From a virus: a stretch of DNA of 50,278 nucleotides. The stretch covers positions 1-50,278 of the IMG/VR virus record IMGVR_UViG_3300009405_000003; one strand, 5' to 3'. The notes under the pieces were generated by a model. That model worked only from the letters and a program-made list of their open reading frames with translations, searched no databases and had not been told where the DNA came from. Position numbers and translations under genes: made by a program. This document shows, in pieces, positions 1-12,427 of the stretch (its first letter is position 1; each line of letters starts with the position of its first letter).

Positions 1-108
1 CCGGATATACCTGATTCACCGGATATACCTGATTTACCGGATATACCTGATTCACCGGATATACCTGATTTACCGGATATACCTGATTTACCGGATATAC
101 CTGAAGCA
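1..108. repeat. 18-bp tandem repeat, six copies, coding collagen-like GXY
   Basis: Six head-to-tail copies of an 18-bp unit beginning ccggatatacctga, varying only in the last few bases (ttca, ttta or agca). On the minus strand each unit encodes six residues, Gly-Ile-Ser-Gly-(Glu/Lys/Ala)-Ser, which is two collagen-type GXY triplets. The array runs off the window edge, so its true copy number is unknown. Such arrays expand and contract by slippage and often break assemblies. Confidence 0.95.
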
Positions 109-386
109 CCAGAAATACCTGGAGGGCCGGGATCACCGTCTGGCCCTTTTAACCCTTCACCGAATTCGTCTATAATTGAAACTTCAATTCAGTCAGTATT
201 TGGATCGTAGCCTCGACCATAAAATTTAACTATATGTGGACCGGTGGAGAGACCTGAAAATTCGTAGTAACCGTCTTCGTCAGTGGTAGTGACGTCGACT
301 CTGACCCCGTCGGGGTCGTAGATAGAGGCCATGACACCACGGTAAGGCCTATCTAAGGAAAGCCTATTCCGATAAGTGGCTGCCAT
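1..386 (-). CDS. Collagen-like fibre protein, N-terminal part (cut by window edge)
   Basis: The first 128 residues are visible and the C-terminus lies beyond position 1. Residues about 18-60 resemble a carboxypeptidase-regulatory-like or CNA-B-like beta-sandwich (DPDGVRV...TTDEDGYYEFSGL...GPHIVKFYGRGY). Codon 66 is TGA (189-191). Read as Trp, the frame continues through IEVSIIDEFGEGLKG into GXY triplets. Under the standard code the gene would stop at 65 aa, before any repeat. Collagen-like GXY tracts are common in phage tail fibres, where they form trimeric stalks. It is the last gene of the left late block, after the fibre genes. It may be the same gene as the collagen fragment at the right edge, but the frames do not join directly. 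Confidence 0.8.
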
Positions 387-389
387 GTA

Positions 390-809
390 TTACCCCGCTG
401 AGTCTACTTTAGGAGCGCCCGTAACAGAAATAGTACCTGTAAAGGAACATTCGTTATTAGGGGAAGAAGTGTCTGGATCATACGCATCAATTATTAAAGT
501 TCTATTTGAACCTTGGGCTGCAGTTATGTCCAAACTAATTGTAGAAGTAAATCGCCCTGTACCAGATACTTCTAATAAGGCGGCCATTGATTCTTGGCCT
601 TCTTGATATATTCTAATAATAGCAGGATCATTTCCTGTTATTCCAACAACACTTAAACATAAAAAATTAATATAGGTAATAGTAAAATCTACAGCTAAAT
701 TTTCCATATGTATTTCACGAGCTTCTTGTGTTGTACCAGTAAACCACTGATCTCCAGTAGCTAAACCCGGAATAGTTTTATCTAATTTTACTGTCTGTGT
801 AAATGGCAT
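390..809 (-). CDS. Hypothetical tail-appendage protein
   Basis: A 139-aa protein with no in-frame TGA, ending in TAA. The start follows a good Shine-Dalgarno (GAGG) and begins MPFTQTVKLDK. The sequence is rich in Thr, Ser and beta-branched residues (FTSTISLDITAAQGSNRTL) with alternating polarity, which suggests an all-beta virion protein. It sits between the 1221-aa fibre gene and the collagen-like gene, 3 and 9 nt from its neighbours, so it belongs to the same late operon. I do not recognise a family. A small fibre-tip or fibre-connector role is inferred from position only. Confidence 0.65.
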   Translation of the reverse strand: MPFTQTVKLDKTIPGLATGDQWFTGTTQEAREIHMENLAVDFTITYINFLCLSVVGITGNDPAIIRIYQEGQESMAALLEVSGTGRFTSTISLDITAAQGSNRTLIIDAYDPDTSSPNNECSFTGTISVTGAPKVDSAG

Positions 810-818
810 AATTAACCT

Positions 819-3800
819 CTAACTAAAATTGGTTGTGTGACTGTTAACTTGTGTAGTACCTTTTGTTGTAGAGCCTGTGGAGTCTGTAATTACCCAAGAA
901 TTACCTGTCTGTTCTCCATTACCCATCGTACAAGAATTACCTTCTGTATCATATGAATCTACAGTAACTGCTCCTGTTCCTCCATCAACTGTTACTGTAC
1001 CAGATGCTACAGTAATATCTACTGGCATCTGTACAATAATCTGGTCGCCAGGAGGTATACCGCCACCGCCACCTACAATATTACTATATACGCCTGAACT
1101 AACCGGCACAGTATTTTGTATCGCTCTCGCTTTAACATACCAGCGTTTAGGGGCATTTGCTGAAATAGGAACAAAAGTATTACTTGTAAATAAGTGGTGC
1201 ACATCACTAAAATTATTAAAGCTTGGGTCTTCTGTTTCCGAATAAATTATTTCATATTCATGTGCGCTATTTTGAGCATCAGCCGTAACTTGCCAAGCAT
1301 CACCTGCTACACTAATATTAAATCCTAAAGAAGTAGAAGTCAATGATAATGACGCCGTGCTGTCAATAACAGGTAACGAATGATCATAATCTCCTGTATA
1401 AGATACTGTATCTGAGGAGTCAAAATCATGATCAGGATCATACGATCCATCTGACATTGTAGTATAAGCTGACGAATACGCGGAGTTTTTACTTTTTAAT
1501 TTAAATTTCCAACGTTGATCCAACTCTAATTTAATTACATAAGATGAACTATTAATAAAATCTTCATCTAAGACAAATGTTTCAGATAAAGCGGATTCTT
1601 CTCATACATTGGTTGAAGTTTCAACTAATTGGATTACTTTTAATATGTAAGAGTCTGCATCCCTATCCACAATACGTACATAGTCATAGTCTGGATCATC
1701 CGCGTCAAAAGTACCATTAATAGTAACTTCTTTTGTGGATGTATCATAATCTGTAATTGCGTACTCATTTAAATGAGGGAATATAACTAAAGTTTTTCCT
1801 ACAATATTATTGGCAGTTGTTTCATTAAAAGTTTCTCCAGTACTATTTACAGTGTTGGTTTCAAAACGAGCTGTACTAGCTCCATCTACCGGCGCATAAC
1901 CAGAAGCAAAACCTAAATCACCATAGTTCCATTTCAAATGTATGTAGCCAGCTTTTTCATTTTTATTTGAAGTAGGGTAAGCATCCCAAACTCTAAAATT
2001 CGTTGGAGAAGTAGGAACCCCTGGGGCAGTCTGTAAAGTTTGTCCATTAACGTGTAAACCACTACCTACAATCTCTACCATTGAAGCTGTATTACCATTT
2101 TGTGTAATAGAGCTTGTACCTACATCTAAAGAATCTAAAACTGATATAGAACTAGCGGAAGCTGCTCCTAAGGAGCTAGCATTTGTTTCCATAGAACTAA
2201 GGAACATATCAGTTCCATATAAACCTACTGAAGCTTCTATAATCCCTGAATTAACTGTAAGCGCATTTTCAACTTCTAAGGAATCTGCAATTGTAATGTC
2301 TCCACTTGTTACATCGCTTGCGGTTATATCAGTCGATAACAGATGTTTAATAAAAGATGTGTTCTCCGAATCGGATATGTAGTTATTAGTATTACCACCA
2401 CGAACATGTAACCATTTTCTAGATAAAATTTGAGTTGTATTAATAGTTAAAACTTCATCTGTGTCATTTAGTGTGCCACCGGAGTTTTCATCAGCTAAAT
2501 AAAATCCTATACTTGCTCCAGAAGAATTTCCACCAACTTGAATAGCGGAAGTAGGCTTAGTTGCATCTTGTACAGACGTTAGCATACTTTCTCCAGAGTA
2601 GTCAATATTTACTCCTATACCAAGTCCTGAACCGTCTTGTTTATATGATGACACAGAAGGGTTAGTTGAACTTGTTGTTTTCCAAACAATTTTTTCACCT
2701 TTACCAATTTCAATCGCGTCACTATTAATTGTTCCTTGCACCACTTTTAATTTAAATGCTTCAGCTGTTTGTGCGCTAATATCTAATTTTAAAAGGGACG
2801 CTCCTGAATCATTTCTAAAAGTTAAATCGGAAGAAGTCACTATTGAAGCGCTATCTGTAAGTCCGTTAGAAGAAAAAATTAAACTTTTTGGAGATGCTCC
2901 TGCGTCTGATATGATCTTTAAAACTGCTTCACGATTTTGGTAGTACACATTAGTGGAGTAATTGTCAGGTGTAAGATTATCTACATTATCTCCTAAAATT
3001 ATAGCTGCATTTGTTGAGGAAGTTATTAAATTATCATTAACAATTAATTGTCCAACAGATAGATGAGCAGTTTGATTAACAGTTAAATTATTGCTAATTG
3101 TAACATCACCAGAACTATCAATATATAAATCATTAGCTGGGAACTGGGCTCTACCAATACCGAACACATTTGTCTCTGCTGATAAACGTACTGCATAAGA
3201 GGAAGTAGTTGCTCCAAGAAATGTTGTTTGAACATCTGTATCAGCAGTAGTACTTTCAATTAATAGCGCACCCGCACCAGCTCTAACTTGGAAAGGATAA
3301 GAAAGAGTATCACCTTCGGCATAGCCTACTCCTAACTTTTTACCACTAGCGACTGTGGTGTTATCGGCTAGATGAGTTGTTGAACTATGTAGAACAGATG
3401 AAGAAGCTGTAAAAGATTCAGCAACTGTTACTTCACCAGAAGAATCTATAACAAGGTCTGCCTCACCTGTAAGAGCAGTGTTCCCTCTTCCAATCCTTAA
3501 TTGATTAGGATTAGCGTCACTAACAATCATATATTCATTAGTAACATTCTTTAAAAATAGTTTAGATGCTCAATCCGTTGCAGTTTGTTCGATTCGCATT
3601 GTGCCGCGGTTTTGACCACCTTTAATATATACTTGAAAAAATTCAGATATATCATCTGTTTCGGCGAAGCCAATACCAATACTTTTATCTGTAGAAAGGG
3701 TAAGGTCTTCAGCTAAATGAACCCGATCTTTAAATGTAACTTTCCCATCTACAGGATTATTAGTTGCCTCTGTAGAATCTCTATCTTTAAATAAAACTTT

Positions 3801-4484
3801 TGTATCATCTATAGCATTATCTTTAAGTTGCGCTACGAAATATTTTCTGGTGTCAATGACACCATTATTAATTGTTATGTCAAGAGTGCCTGTATATTCA
3901 CTGCTCCAATCGTCTGTTGTTAATGTCATTTCTGGGGAACCTGATATGACTTTAACAACTGCCAATGGAATTTTATACGCAACATGGTTCATAACTGCAT
4001 CCATTGCAGCATCTGCAGTAGCATATTTACTGACTCTAAGTTTAGTTTGATCGTTTACAACAGTATTTATGGTGTTTGCTTCACCAGTAGGGTCATATAA
4101 AAATCCATTTATAACTGGTAATGGGTTACTTTGTACACTTTCCCATGACGCAGAAATAACACAATAAGGCTTACTTGGATCGGGACCTACTAAATTAAAA
4201 GCGTATAACTGATCTAGCCAGATAGGCTCGATAGAATCAACTATACCTATTGCTTTTCCATCACTGCCTACATTCACCTGCACACGTCTAATTAAAGAAT
4301 CTAATATAGAAATTTCCCAATCAGAGCTTGTTACAAGATTATTTTTAAATTCTACATCTAGCCCATAACTTTTAAATGTTCGATCTAATCTCTGATCAAA
4401 ATTTGTTTTAGTAAAATCTTGTAAAGAATCAAAAACAGTTTCAAATTTTTGTGCTGTACCAGCTGGTACTCTAATTTTTTTCAT
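819..4484 (-). CDS. Large tail fibre / appendage protein, 1221 aa with two TGA codons
   Basis: One frame runs from ATG at 4484 to TAG at 819 if TGA at 3570-3572 and 1602-1604 is read as Trp (TATD-W-ASKLFL and TSTNV-W-EESAL). Under the standard code it breaks into three fragments. The middle has repeated fibre modules such as DLVIDSSGEVTVAES and DLYIDSSGDVTISNNL, a pattern common in long tail fibres. The C-terminal part has fibronectin-like stretches (AGYIHLKWNYGDLGF, APKRWYVKARAI) and a Gly-rich turn. The start follows TAGGA. It lies in the fibre cluster after the baseplate genes. The function, receptor binding or fibre shaft, is inferred from composition and place. Confidence 0.8.
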
Positions 4485-4497
4485 TATATAATTCCTA

Positions 4498-6762
4498 TTA
4501 GCTTATTATAAAATCGCTGTTGCCTGAGCCTATCCATTCTAAACTGCATGATCTAACCTCACATCTATCCAAATCATCCTCATTGTTCCAAAGATCTACA
4601 ATTTTAAACCAAAGATTAGTAGAAGAATCGCTTGTTAAATGCCTAGTCCCAAACATTGCTCCTGTTCAATCAGTAGAATGATCGTTATTATAGTAAGTAC
4701 GTGCTCTATAATACCCTATTACAGTGCCAGAATTAAAAGTGTCTCCTACCCGCGCCTCTATTCTTACTCCATGGTACCCTTCCCCCCCATATTCAGTCAT
4801 TATAGACGCATTAAATCTATATACACCACTTTCAGGGATTTTAATATTTTCTACTTGGTAATATCCGCCTACATTCGTTGCGCTAAAAGAGTGGGTTCCT
4901 TCTCTCATGTAATATACAAGATATGGGACAGGTCCACCACTCCCACCATAAAAACGGTCAGCATAAATATCTCCAGTAGTTTCTATTTTTCCACCGGTAT
5001 GAAGTTTTATATGTTCAGGGTCATTTGAACCGTGTATAGATACATAATCAGTACCGGCGTCCGTAGCATCATCCGAAGGACATAGATGTAGTACACCCAT
5101 ATTTGTGTACCCTGTGGATGAGCATGTCTCATGAACAATTTGTCCGTTATCGTTAGAACTAGCAGCGTCTGTAAAATATATCTTATTTTGTTTAGTGGTC
5201 TCACTGTCAAAAGTGTCTGCTAAAGCCGCAGCTGTAGCAGAAGTGTTGATAGTCAATTGACCTTGTAAAGTAGTATTAGTATCCTTTCTTAAATATCGGT
5301 TATCTGACTCCGTCTCTGTATAATACATTGTATCATGACTGTGCTGCGCCCCATCTATAGTAACAGAAAGAGTAGCATTACCTGATCCATCCCAACTTCC
5401 AGAACCAGTAGCATCTCCAGTTAATGTTAATGTTCTTGCAGTTGTCCACTTGTCAGCAGAGGTTGCATTTCCTGCGATGTCACCAGAGAAACTTGTTGCT
5501 GACAGCACCCCTGTAACGGTTGCACCTGTATTGGTTGTGGCCAGCTTTACACTACCATTATAATAAAGACTGGCGCCTGCAGACTGTTCAAATTTAGCGC
5601 TTACATTGTTAGCATTATCGCGTACAGCAAAGTATCCTACATTCGAGGGGCCTCCATCAAAAGTTAAAAAGGAATTTGCCCCAGAATGCCCTAGCATAAG
5701 GCCTTCACCAGTTGGTCCGGAATAGAAGTATTTATTATCATCTACATACACATGACCTGATAAAAATATATCATTTCATTTGTGAGAGCTGTTACCTATG
5801 TCGAACGAGTCGTTCGTTCCAGGCTTTAAATTTAAATTAACCGTTAAATTACCGTCATTACCAACAGTTATATACTTAGTGGTATCATTAAATGCTCTTA
5901 ATGATACATTGTATGCATCGAAATAAGCAGTTCCTACAGAGTTTACAAATGTAGAATTCCCGCTTGCATCTTGAAGTGTAAGAGTTCCATTAGAACCACC
6001 TATAATACTTTTACTGGCTGGTTGAGTTATATTATCCCCTGCATAAAGTTTTTTTGTAACTCCTAGCCCACCTGCTGTATTTATGGAGCCTGTGGAGCCG
6101 CTTGTGGAATCAGTAGAATCGTTTTGATCGATAGCTCCTGCAGTGACAGTTATACCGCCAGCTGTTACATCTAAACCGCCTGCATCAATATTAATCCCAC
6201 CTGCCGCAACTGTTAGAGTATTAGTAAAAGTTCCTGCACCTCCAACCTTTAAAGTTTGGCTATCAGATGCATAAGGAGTATTTATATGTAATGTTTGAGT
6301 TCCAGAGTTTATGACAAAATTCTCAGGTACCATCACATTTAAATCATTTGTGGCTACAGTATGTCGTACTTCTAACCCATTTAGTCCACTAAGAAGTATT
6401 ACTTCATTAGTTTCGGCCGTCGAGTCGTATCCAATTCCCCAGTCAACGTCATCATCATCACCTACAGTTGGTTTCGGGTACTCTAAAGTACGAAAATTAA
6501 CTACATCACCACTAATGCCCGAGGTAGTTATAATTATATTATTTCCGCTTGTATACGAAATAACTTTGTTAGTTAAAGTCTGCGTAAGGTCTTCAAAAAC
6601 CATTCCACCATCAGCAGTATTCGCTTGGTGAGCTGCTGTATTTGTTATATGATCGTTTCATGCGTCTTGTACAGATTCAAAATTACTGTTTCAATCAGAC
6701 ATTCCTTGTGCAGGAGTTTGCCCACTTGTAACTACATTTAAAGATAATGATGTATCACTCAT
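4498..6762 (-). CDS. Tail fibre protein, 754 aa with four TGA codons
   Basis: The frame opens at ATG 6762 and closes with TAA at 4498, crossing TGA at 6691, 6658, 5776 and 4666. Without recoding, the true N-terminus (MSDTSLSLNVVTSGQ) and C-terminus are both lost. The middle holds low-complexity parallel-beta repeats (AGGINIDAGGLDVTAGGIT) and a classical phage fibre module (SFSGDIAGNATSADKWTTA, then TLTGDATGSGSWDGSGNATL). Residues about 580-690 resemble a C1q/TNF-like head (GTHSFSATNVGGYYQVENI, ESGVYRFNASIM). That head suggests a trimeric receptor-binding tip, which is inference. The next upstream gene ends 9 nt away. Confidence 0.82.
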
Positions 6763-6770
6763 AATAGTCC

Positions 6771-9101
6771 CTAATTATTCATTTCAGTTATTTTATTGTA
6801 AGGAATATTTAAATCCCCTAATTTAAACTCAGTGTCGCCCCAACTATCAAATTGATATTGTCCTGATACATATAGCACTGCATCATTTAAAACTATATTA
6901 AATTTGTCGTTCACCTCTAGCTCCATTGTTATTGCAGAATCCACTAATAAATTACTTGGTAGTGTTACAGTACTTTCTGATTGTTTATTGCCATTTATAA
7001 CAGGCTCATATTGAAAAGTATTTGTGTAGTCTGTAAAAGGTCCTTTATAACGCCACCTATAATATAATATATCATCTTCTGGGTCCGAAGTCAAGGCTGT
7101 AAGTGTGGCAATATTGTTACTCCCTGTGTAATTATAAAAATCGTCGTCCGCACTCCAAGCTACTTCTGGGGCCCGATTAAATACAGGAGTATAAAGATTA
7201 GCTGGTAAAATATCTTTAAGGTAAAATTTAGCTATATCGTCGCTGTAATAAAGGCCACTTAGTCTGTTAGTTTCATTAATCCCCATAACATGATAATATG
7301 CTTCCGGACTTGGCTCATGTTCTACTAAACTTTGAGTAATTCCAGAATCAATATGCCAGTCATATACATCTACACCACTTACTAAGATGTCAAACTTGTT
7401 TATTGAGTCTCCCGATGAGTAGTTATTCCATTCCACAGGCTGCTTAACTTCAAACGTATCATATACACTAGTTGAACCTGAAGTTAAAAGTTTAATGTAG
7501 TTTAAACCTCCTTCTGATCAAGAAGAGTCATAAGTACAATCATTATAAGCAAATGGAAGTCCTCTAACAAGTGAATAGCCCTGTCTATGATTAGAGATTG
7601 AAGGCTGTTGTCTTAGAACACCTACAGTAGCATGTATAAATTTTATAAGGTGGTTAGACCATACTTTCATTTGTTCATGTGTACTAGCAATATTTCAGTA
7701 GCCACTAACGAAAGGTACATAGACATCTCGCTGTAGATCTGCTTTAGGATTTGAACTTCCTAAGGCAGGGAAGTATATACTAGAAATTGTTGGATTTAGA
7801 ACTATACCTGATAATGTTGTGTAAGTTTCACCATAAGCCCCGCTGGCTGTTATAGGATCTACATAAATAGATGACGCATCCTCAGTTGTAGAAAAGCTTT
7901 TTAAGAATTTTAATTTAGAAAAATCATCTATAATATAATCGTCGTCCTCCAAAAGAACTTGCTCTGTTATATGCCCTTTTAAAGCTTTAATACTTAAATA
8001 GTCTGCACCACTTGGAAGATTGTAATAATAAAAACTTTTATTTAGTGGAGTATCAGTAGGTGTTCCTATCTGCTCTATTCCCAGCGAAGAACTTACGTAA
8101 GACTCTTCATCTACAACAAAGGTATCACATTGATGTTTATCTGATACATCCTTTATACTATTTCAAGATATTCCGCTAGAATCGTCTCGTTCTAGAATAT
8201 CCTCATGTGATAAAGCATAAATAGTCGAATTATAATTAAATAAAGCTATGATAGACGTGTTTGTGGAAGTAACAGCTGACCAGGAGACTGAACTTACAGC
8301 TGTTTCTAGTAGTCCATCACCAGCGCCCACATACAAATTTGTATTGTCTGTGAGAATATCCGTGATGCCACCCCTAGTTAAAATAGATGTCCAAGATATA
8401 TTAGTATTATCGGTCGAATGTATTCCAACATTCGTTGCTAGATAAATATCACTAGTTGTGTGAATCAATCTTAAATAACTCTCATCTAACGGGCTTGTAA
8501 TTTTAAAAGTTTCATCCCAATCAACAGTTCTATAAATGTCTGAGTCTGTACACACAAAATACCATCCATTTATGTATATTAAATCTTTTATACTTGTGCC
8601 TATATATACACTTTCAAAAATCGATGTCGCATTTAATTTGTAGATATTTGTAGACGAATAACTGTATACTTCCCCATTTAAAAATTTTATTTCTAAGAAA
8701 GAGTCATTTAATCCGACTGTACCAAATTCTTCTCAAAAATGATTATCTATAGAACACCTATAAATACCTGAATCTGAAGCGGCGTATAAATAATTATTAT
8801 TAGTTTGAAGAGACTTAATATTCATTCCTAACATTAGGTCAGAATTATAAATTGTTTTACCAGGCCCTTCTAAATACAAATTTAAATCCTCATAACTATT
8901 TTCAATATAGCCTCTGGACTCATTTAAATAATTTGTATAAGCTGATTGTTGTATATTATAATTTAACGCTTCAAGCCCTTCAAAAAATCCTTTTCAAACG
9001 GATTCAATAGTTTCTTTTTCTTCAGATGAGAGGAATTGATATACTGAAGGCAATATATCTCATATAGTACTTAAATCAAATTTTATATCAGGATTAAACA
9101 T
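6771..9101 (-). CDS. Baseplate/fibre protein with beta-propeller repeats, 776 aa, six TGA codons
   Basis: The ATG at 9101 shares a base with the TAA of the upstream gene. The frame runs to TAG at 6771 through TGA at 9060, 8994, 8733, 8518-8165 region (8163), 7695 and 7518. Residues about 90-330 contain repeated blades of about 40 aa with the pattern LYxAxxxGIYRSxDxxxxW, resembling YCF48/BNR propellers. The blade-closing Trp falls at residues 195, 237 and 274 (TGG) and at 123 and 313 (TGA). The N-terminus (IKFDLSTIWDILPSVYQF) looks like a baseplate attachment segment. The C-terminal third is Ig-like (APEVAWSADDD, TALTSDPEDDILYYRWRYKG). Likely a baseplate-anchored adhesin; the exact role is unknown. 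Confidence 0.8.
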
Positions 9102-11131
9102 TATATTTGTATAATACCTACTAATCGAGAGTTTGTAGTAAAAAATCGCGCCAGACTGCCCTCTGGAATTTTGTAGGTGTCTGCTTTTTCTTGTGTCTCA
9201 AATACAAAATCAGTCGTAGTGGTGGTGAGTTCCATATCAAAATCTGTGTTAACGTATGTTGCTCCAGCATTATAAAAAATATTAATAATATCAGACTTAT
9301 CTAGGCGAACAGCAGTACTATTATTAATTGCCTCAATAATTTTTCCTCTCATTTCAGAGGGCGCTGGCCCACTGGAGTACTCTAAATTTGTCAATTTAAT
9401 GAAATAAGGAGGCATAAGTTTTACCATAACATCAGCGCCGGGCGCCCTATTATCATCACTATTTAAAAAAGTTTGTATAGTATCTCCGACAGTTCAATAC
9501 TTATATACAAGATCTAGGCGGGATCCCTCTAAATTATCTTGAGAGAAGTGAATTTTATAACTATCTTCACCAGAAAAAGCCCTGCCAGGCTGCACTTTTT
9601 GAATAGAGTAAGTATTAGGGTTTAAAACTGTTTGAGAAATGTGCTGTCGAATTTCAATAAATTCCTGTATATAATGATCTATACCGGAAATTCCCCCTGT
9701 CACTAGATAATCATTGTCTAATGTAACAGTTGTGACACCAACTTTTACATTAGATGGGTCATGTACATAAACGTCTATAGCATTACCTTTATGAAAGCCT
9801 TCTAAACTAGCATTTGAGATAGAGACATAATAAGACTCAAGTTTATGATTTGCATCTTGGGAATAATCAGTTGTAACTACTTCTCATTGGCCAGTTTCTG
9901 GTACATAAACTTGTGTTTGTTCATACTGGTTTGTTTCAGAGTTATAAGTTGTTCCTGGAGCTGGCCCGGAATTTGCTGGGTGTGCTATAACCTGAACATG
10001 GCCATCACCATCTGTATAGTTAGATATAGGCTCAAAAGAGTTGGAGACAGTTAAAGTATCTTCACCATCAGTTAAATTTTTTGGAGTTTTAGTGTTAGAT
10101 CCTATAATATCTCATGTATTTGTGGAAATATTTCATACCCACGCTCTAACGAAACCTTTAATAGTATCATCCTGTAAGTACCTTTCATCATCATATCCTA
10201 CACCTTTATATGTTACTGTTAAGGGGCCGTCAGAAGGAAAATCACTGGAAGATGGTTTAAACTTGAATAAATGCATTGGAAAAGTTTCTATAAAAGATTC
10301 AATTAAAAGATCATCGAAATGTCATTCTGCATTATGGGTGTCTTCTACTCCAATTCCAAAATGACCTCCTGCTAATCCACCAAAGTAAGCAACTTTATCC
10401 GAATCTTTTGTCCCCCAGTATCTGGCCATTGCTACATAAGGGGGGTATGTTTGTCCTCGTCAAATGGTCCTGTGTTCCATTGAGGTAGGATCTGTTGGAG
10501 GATTATCAGTCTCATAAATCCAAGCGTCTATACCTAATTTATCATAAATTTTTATATTATAATTGTACCAAGTGTTTGGTACTATCCATTTTTTTGCTGC
10601 TTGAAGAAACTGATTCTTTCCTCCAGTTTGATCTCACAACATTTCAGGACTAACTCAAACATCTTCTTTTAGAATATCATTGTCTACTAAAAATACATTA
10701 TATTTTAAATAACGTTCATTATCTTTTATATGAACTCCGCTTGATTGTGCATCAGACACAGCGTCTTCAGCTGTAATTCCATAGTCTAAATAAAATTTAT
10801 TTATTAATTCTCCATCTATAAGCGATAATGCTGAGGAGGGATTTGTTGCAAGCTCTGCGTTAGCTACCCGTATTAAATGTTCAGGCTGTTTTCGTCATGC
10901 AAGTCCGTATCCATCGTGTGCTGCTATAATATTAGGGTTACGTGCAACAGTAATATAACATATATCTCCATTAGGTGTTGCGTCTGCAGTTTTCATTTTA
11001 CCGCTAATGTTTATCCCTAAATGTTGATCTATTGGGGCATGAAAAATAGGGCGTAAATTATTTAAATTATTTACATCTAAAAGCTGGTTAAACTCGTTGT
11101 AAACTTCATATAAAGGTGTTTGTACTGGCAT
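9101..11131 (-). CDS. Putative baseplate wedge/fibre-attachment protein, 676 aa with nine TGA codons
   Basis: This is the gene most dependent on recoding: TGA at 10895, 10655, 10634, 10460, 10322, 10133, 10112, 9884 and 9494. No standard-code ORF covers most of 9700-10890, yet the frame has no TAA or TAG from ATG 11131 to TAA 9101. Read as Trp, the contexts look natural: NAE-W-HFDDL, TGQ-W-EVVTT and HRTI-W-RGQT. TGG-encoded Trp is also present (AARYWG-like and DAWIYETD). It directly follows the baseplate J-like gene, a usual place for a wedge or fibre-connecting protein. No family is recognised with confidence. Confidence 0.8.
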
Positions 11132-11143
11132 AATGGCTCCTAG

Positions 11144-12418
11144 TTATCCTTGAATATCAACTTCGTCATCTATATCCACATCAGAGCTATTCTCAACTTC
11201 AACAGCTGTTACCAACATATTAAATAACCCCTCTAATGTAGAATAAGGTAAATTTACTGGTAAATCTTGTTGTGAAAGATCAACATATTTACCTACTTTT
11301 AAAACATTGTCCTCAACTCGTACCTCATCAGGATAAAAAAGCATTCCATTAGGGTTACGACTGTCATGTATTTCCCATATACCACTAACTGTATTTAAGG
11401 TATCTAAAACATTTCCTGAGATTACGGTTTCTTCATTAAAAAATTCTTGTGCGATAGTTTGAACGCGTGATTCAGCGAATGCTAAATCGTCCTCAAGCAT
11501 CAACCCTTCATACATCGCCAACTCAAACTCTTTAGTGAACCCTGTGGGTGAAGGTAGTTTAATAGCGGCCGATTCATCTAAGTCTATAAAGTCCCCATAT
11601 AAAGCCTTATGGTCCTTAGCAAATGCATTACCTGTCTGTCCTGGGTATACTTGATAAAAATCCTCTCTTTTAAAGTTTTCTAAAGCTTCGGCAAGTAAAG
11701 ATAGATCTCTAGTCATCCTTGGATCTGGTGATCCTACAACTTCTATGTCAATAATACCTGGGTACTGGTTTTTTATAGTACGTTTAATTCCACTTACAGA
11801 AGAAATGTTTGGACCTAAAATATTATCTTTAATTCTTTCATAAAATTCACTATTAGATTCAGAGGCTGTTCCACCTATAACTGGATTAGGATTCTCTATT
11901 TTAACAGGAGTACCACTAAAACTCACATTTGTATTAATTTCAAATACCTCAGCATTATAGTCTGTTCCTTTCTCAACAGACTTAATCCCTATAGGAGCTG
12001 AATTATACAAAGGATACTGATCTCTATTTAAAGCCATAGCACCTTTAGATATAGTATAATCAGCAGTCGTCTCATAAATTTTACTGCCGGCGTTATCAGA
12101 AAATCTTGTGCCTCTCGGAACAGTTACCTCAATTGGTGCTCTATAATAAAGTTTTACTTCGCCATAAGAATAAGCGCCTATATTTCTCTCCACTAAGAAA
12201 TTAGCGGCCATTTTATCTAGTATATCCTCAGATACCTGATCGATATTCTGTAAAGATATATTATTTAAAATATTAGTTTGTGTGGCATCAAATTCTTCTA
12301 AGATATGGCCTAACGGATTACCAACTAAGTCTGACCACACACTTCCTGGACGAGAGTCTACAGCAGTAGAGCCATTTTTTATAGCTTCTCGTATATAATT
12401 TTTAATATTAATTGCCAT
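11144..12418 (-). CDS. Baseplate J-like wedge protein (gp47/gp6 family)
   Basis: A 424-aa protein, no in-frame TGA, ending in TAA, with a strong Shine-Dalgarno (AGGAG) before ATG 12418. It has the layout of baseplate J-like proteins. An N-terminal helical region follows the SRPGSVWSDLVGNPL motif. Next comes a beta domain with VTVPRGTRFSDNAGSKIYETTAD. Then comes the segment GGTASESNSEFYERIKDNI...SVSGIKRTIKNQYPGIIDIEVV, which is typical of the family. These proteins form the wedge ring of contractile tails next to the gp25-like protein, and that gene is directly upstream. Family assignment is firm; the T4 equivalence (gp6) is by analogy. Confidence 0.85.
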   Translation of the reverse strand: MAINIKNYIREAIKNGSTAVDSRPGSVWSDLVGNPLGHILEEFDATQTNILNNISLQNIDQVSEDILDKMAANFLVERNIGAYSYGEVKLYYRAPIEVTVPRGTRFSDNAGSKIYETTADYTISKGAMALNRDQYPLYNSAPIGIKSVEKGTDYNAEVFEINTNVSFSGTPVKIENPNPVIGGTASESNSEFYERIKDNILGPNISSVSGIKRTIKNQYPGIIDIEVVGSPDPRMTRDLSLLAEALENFKREDFYQVYPGQTGNAFAKDHKALYGDFIDLDESAAIKLPSPTGFTKEFELAMYEGLMLEDDLAFAESRVQTIAQEFFNEETVISGNVLDTLNTVSGIWEIHDSRNPNGMLFYPDEVRVEDNVLKVGKYVDLSQQDLPVNLPYSTLEGLFNMLVTAVEVENSSDVDIDDEVDIQG

Positions 12419-12427
12419 TACGCTCTC

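Noticed and set aside
1-108. CRISPR-like array
   Set aside because: The 18-bp units are contiguous without spacers and translate as GXY collagen triplets; the same holds for the right-edge repeats.
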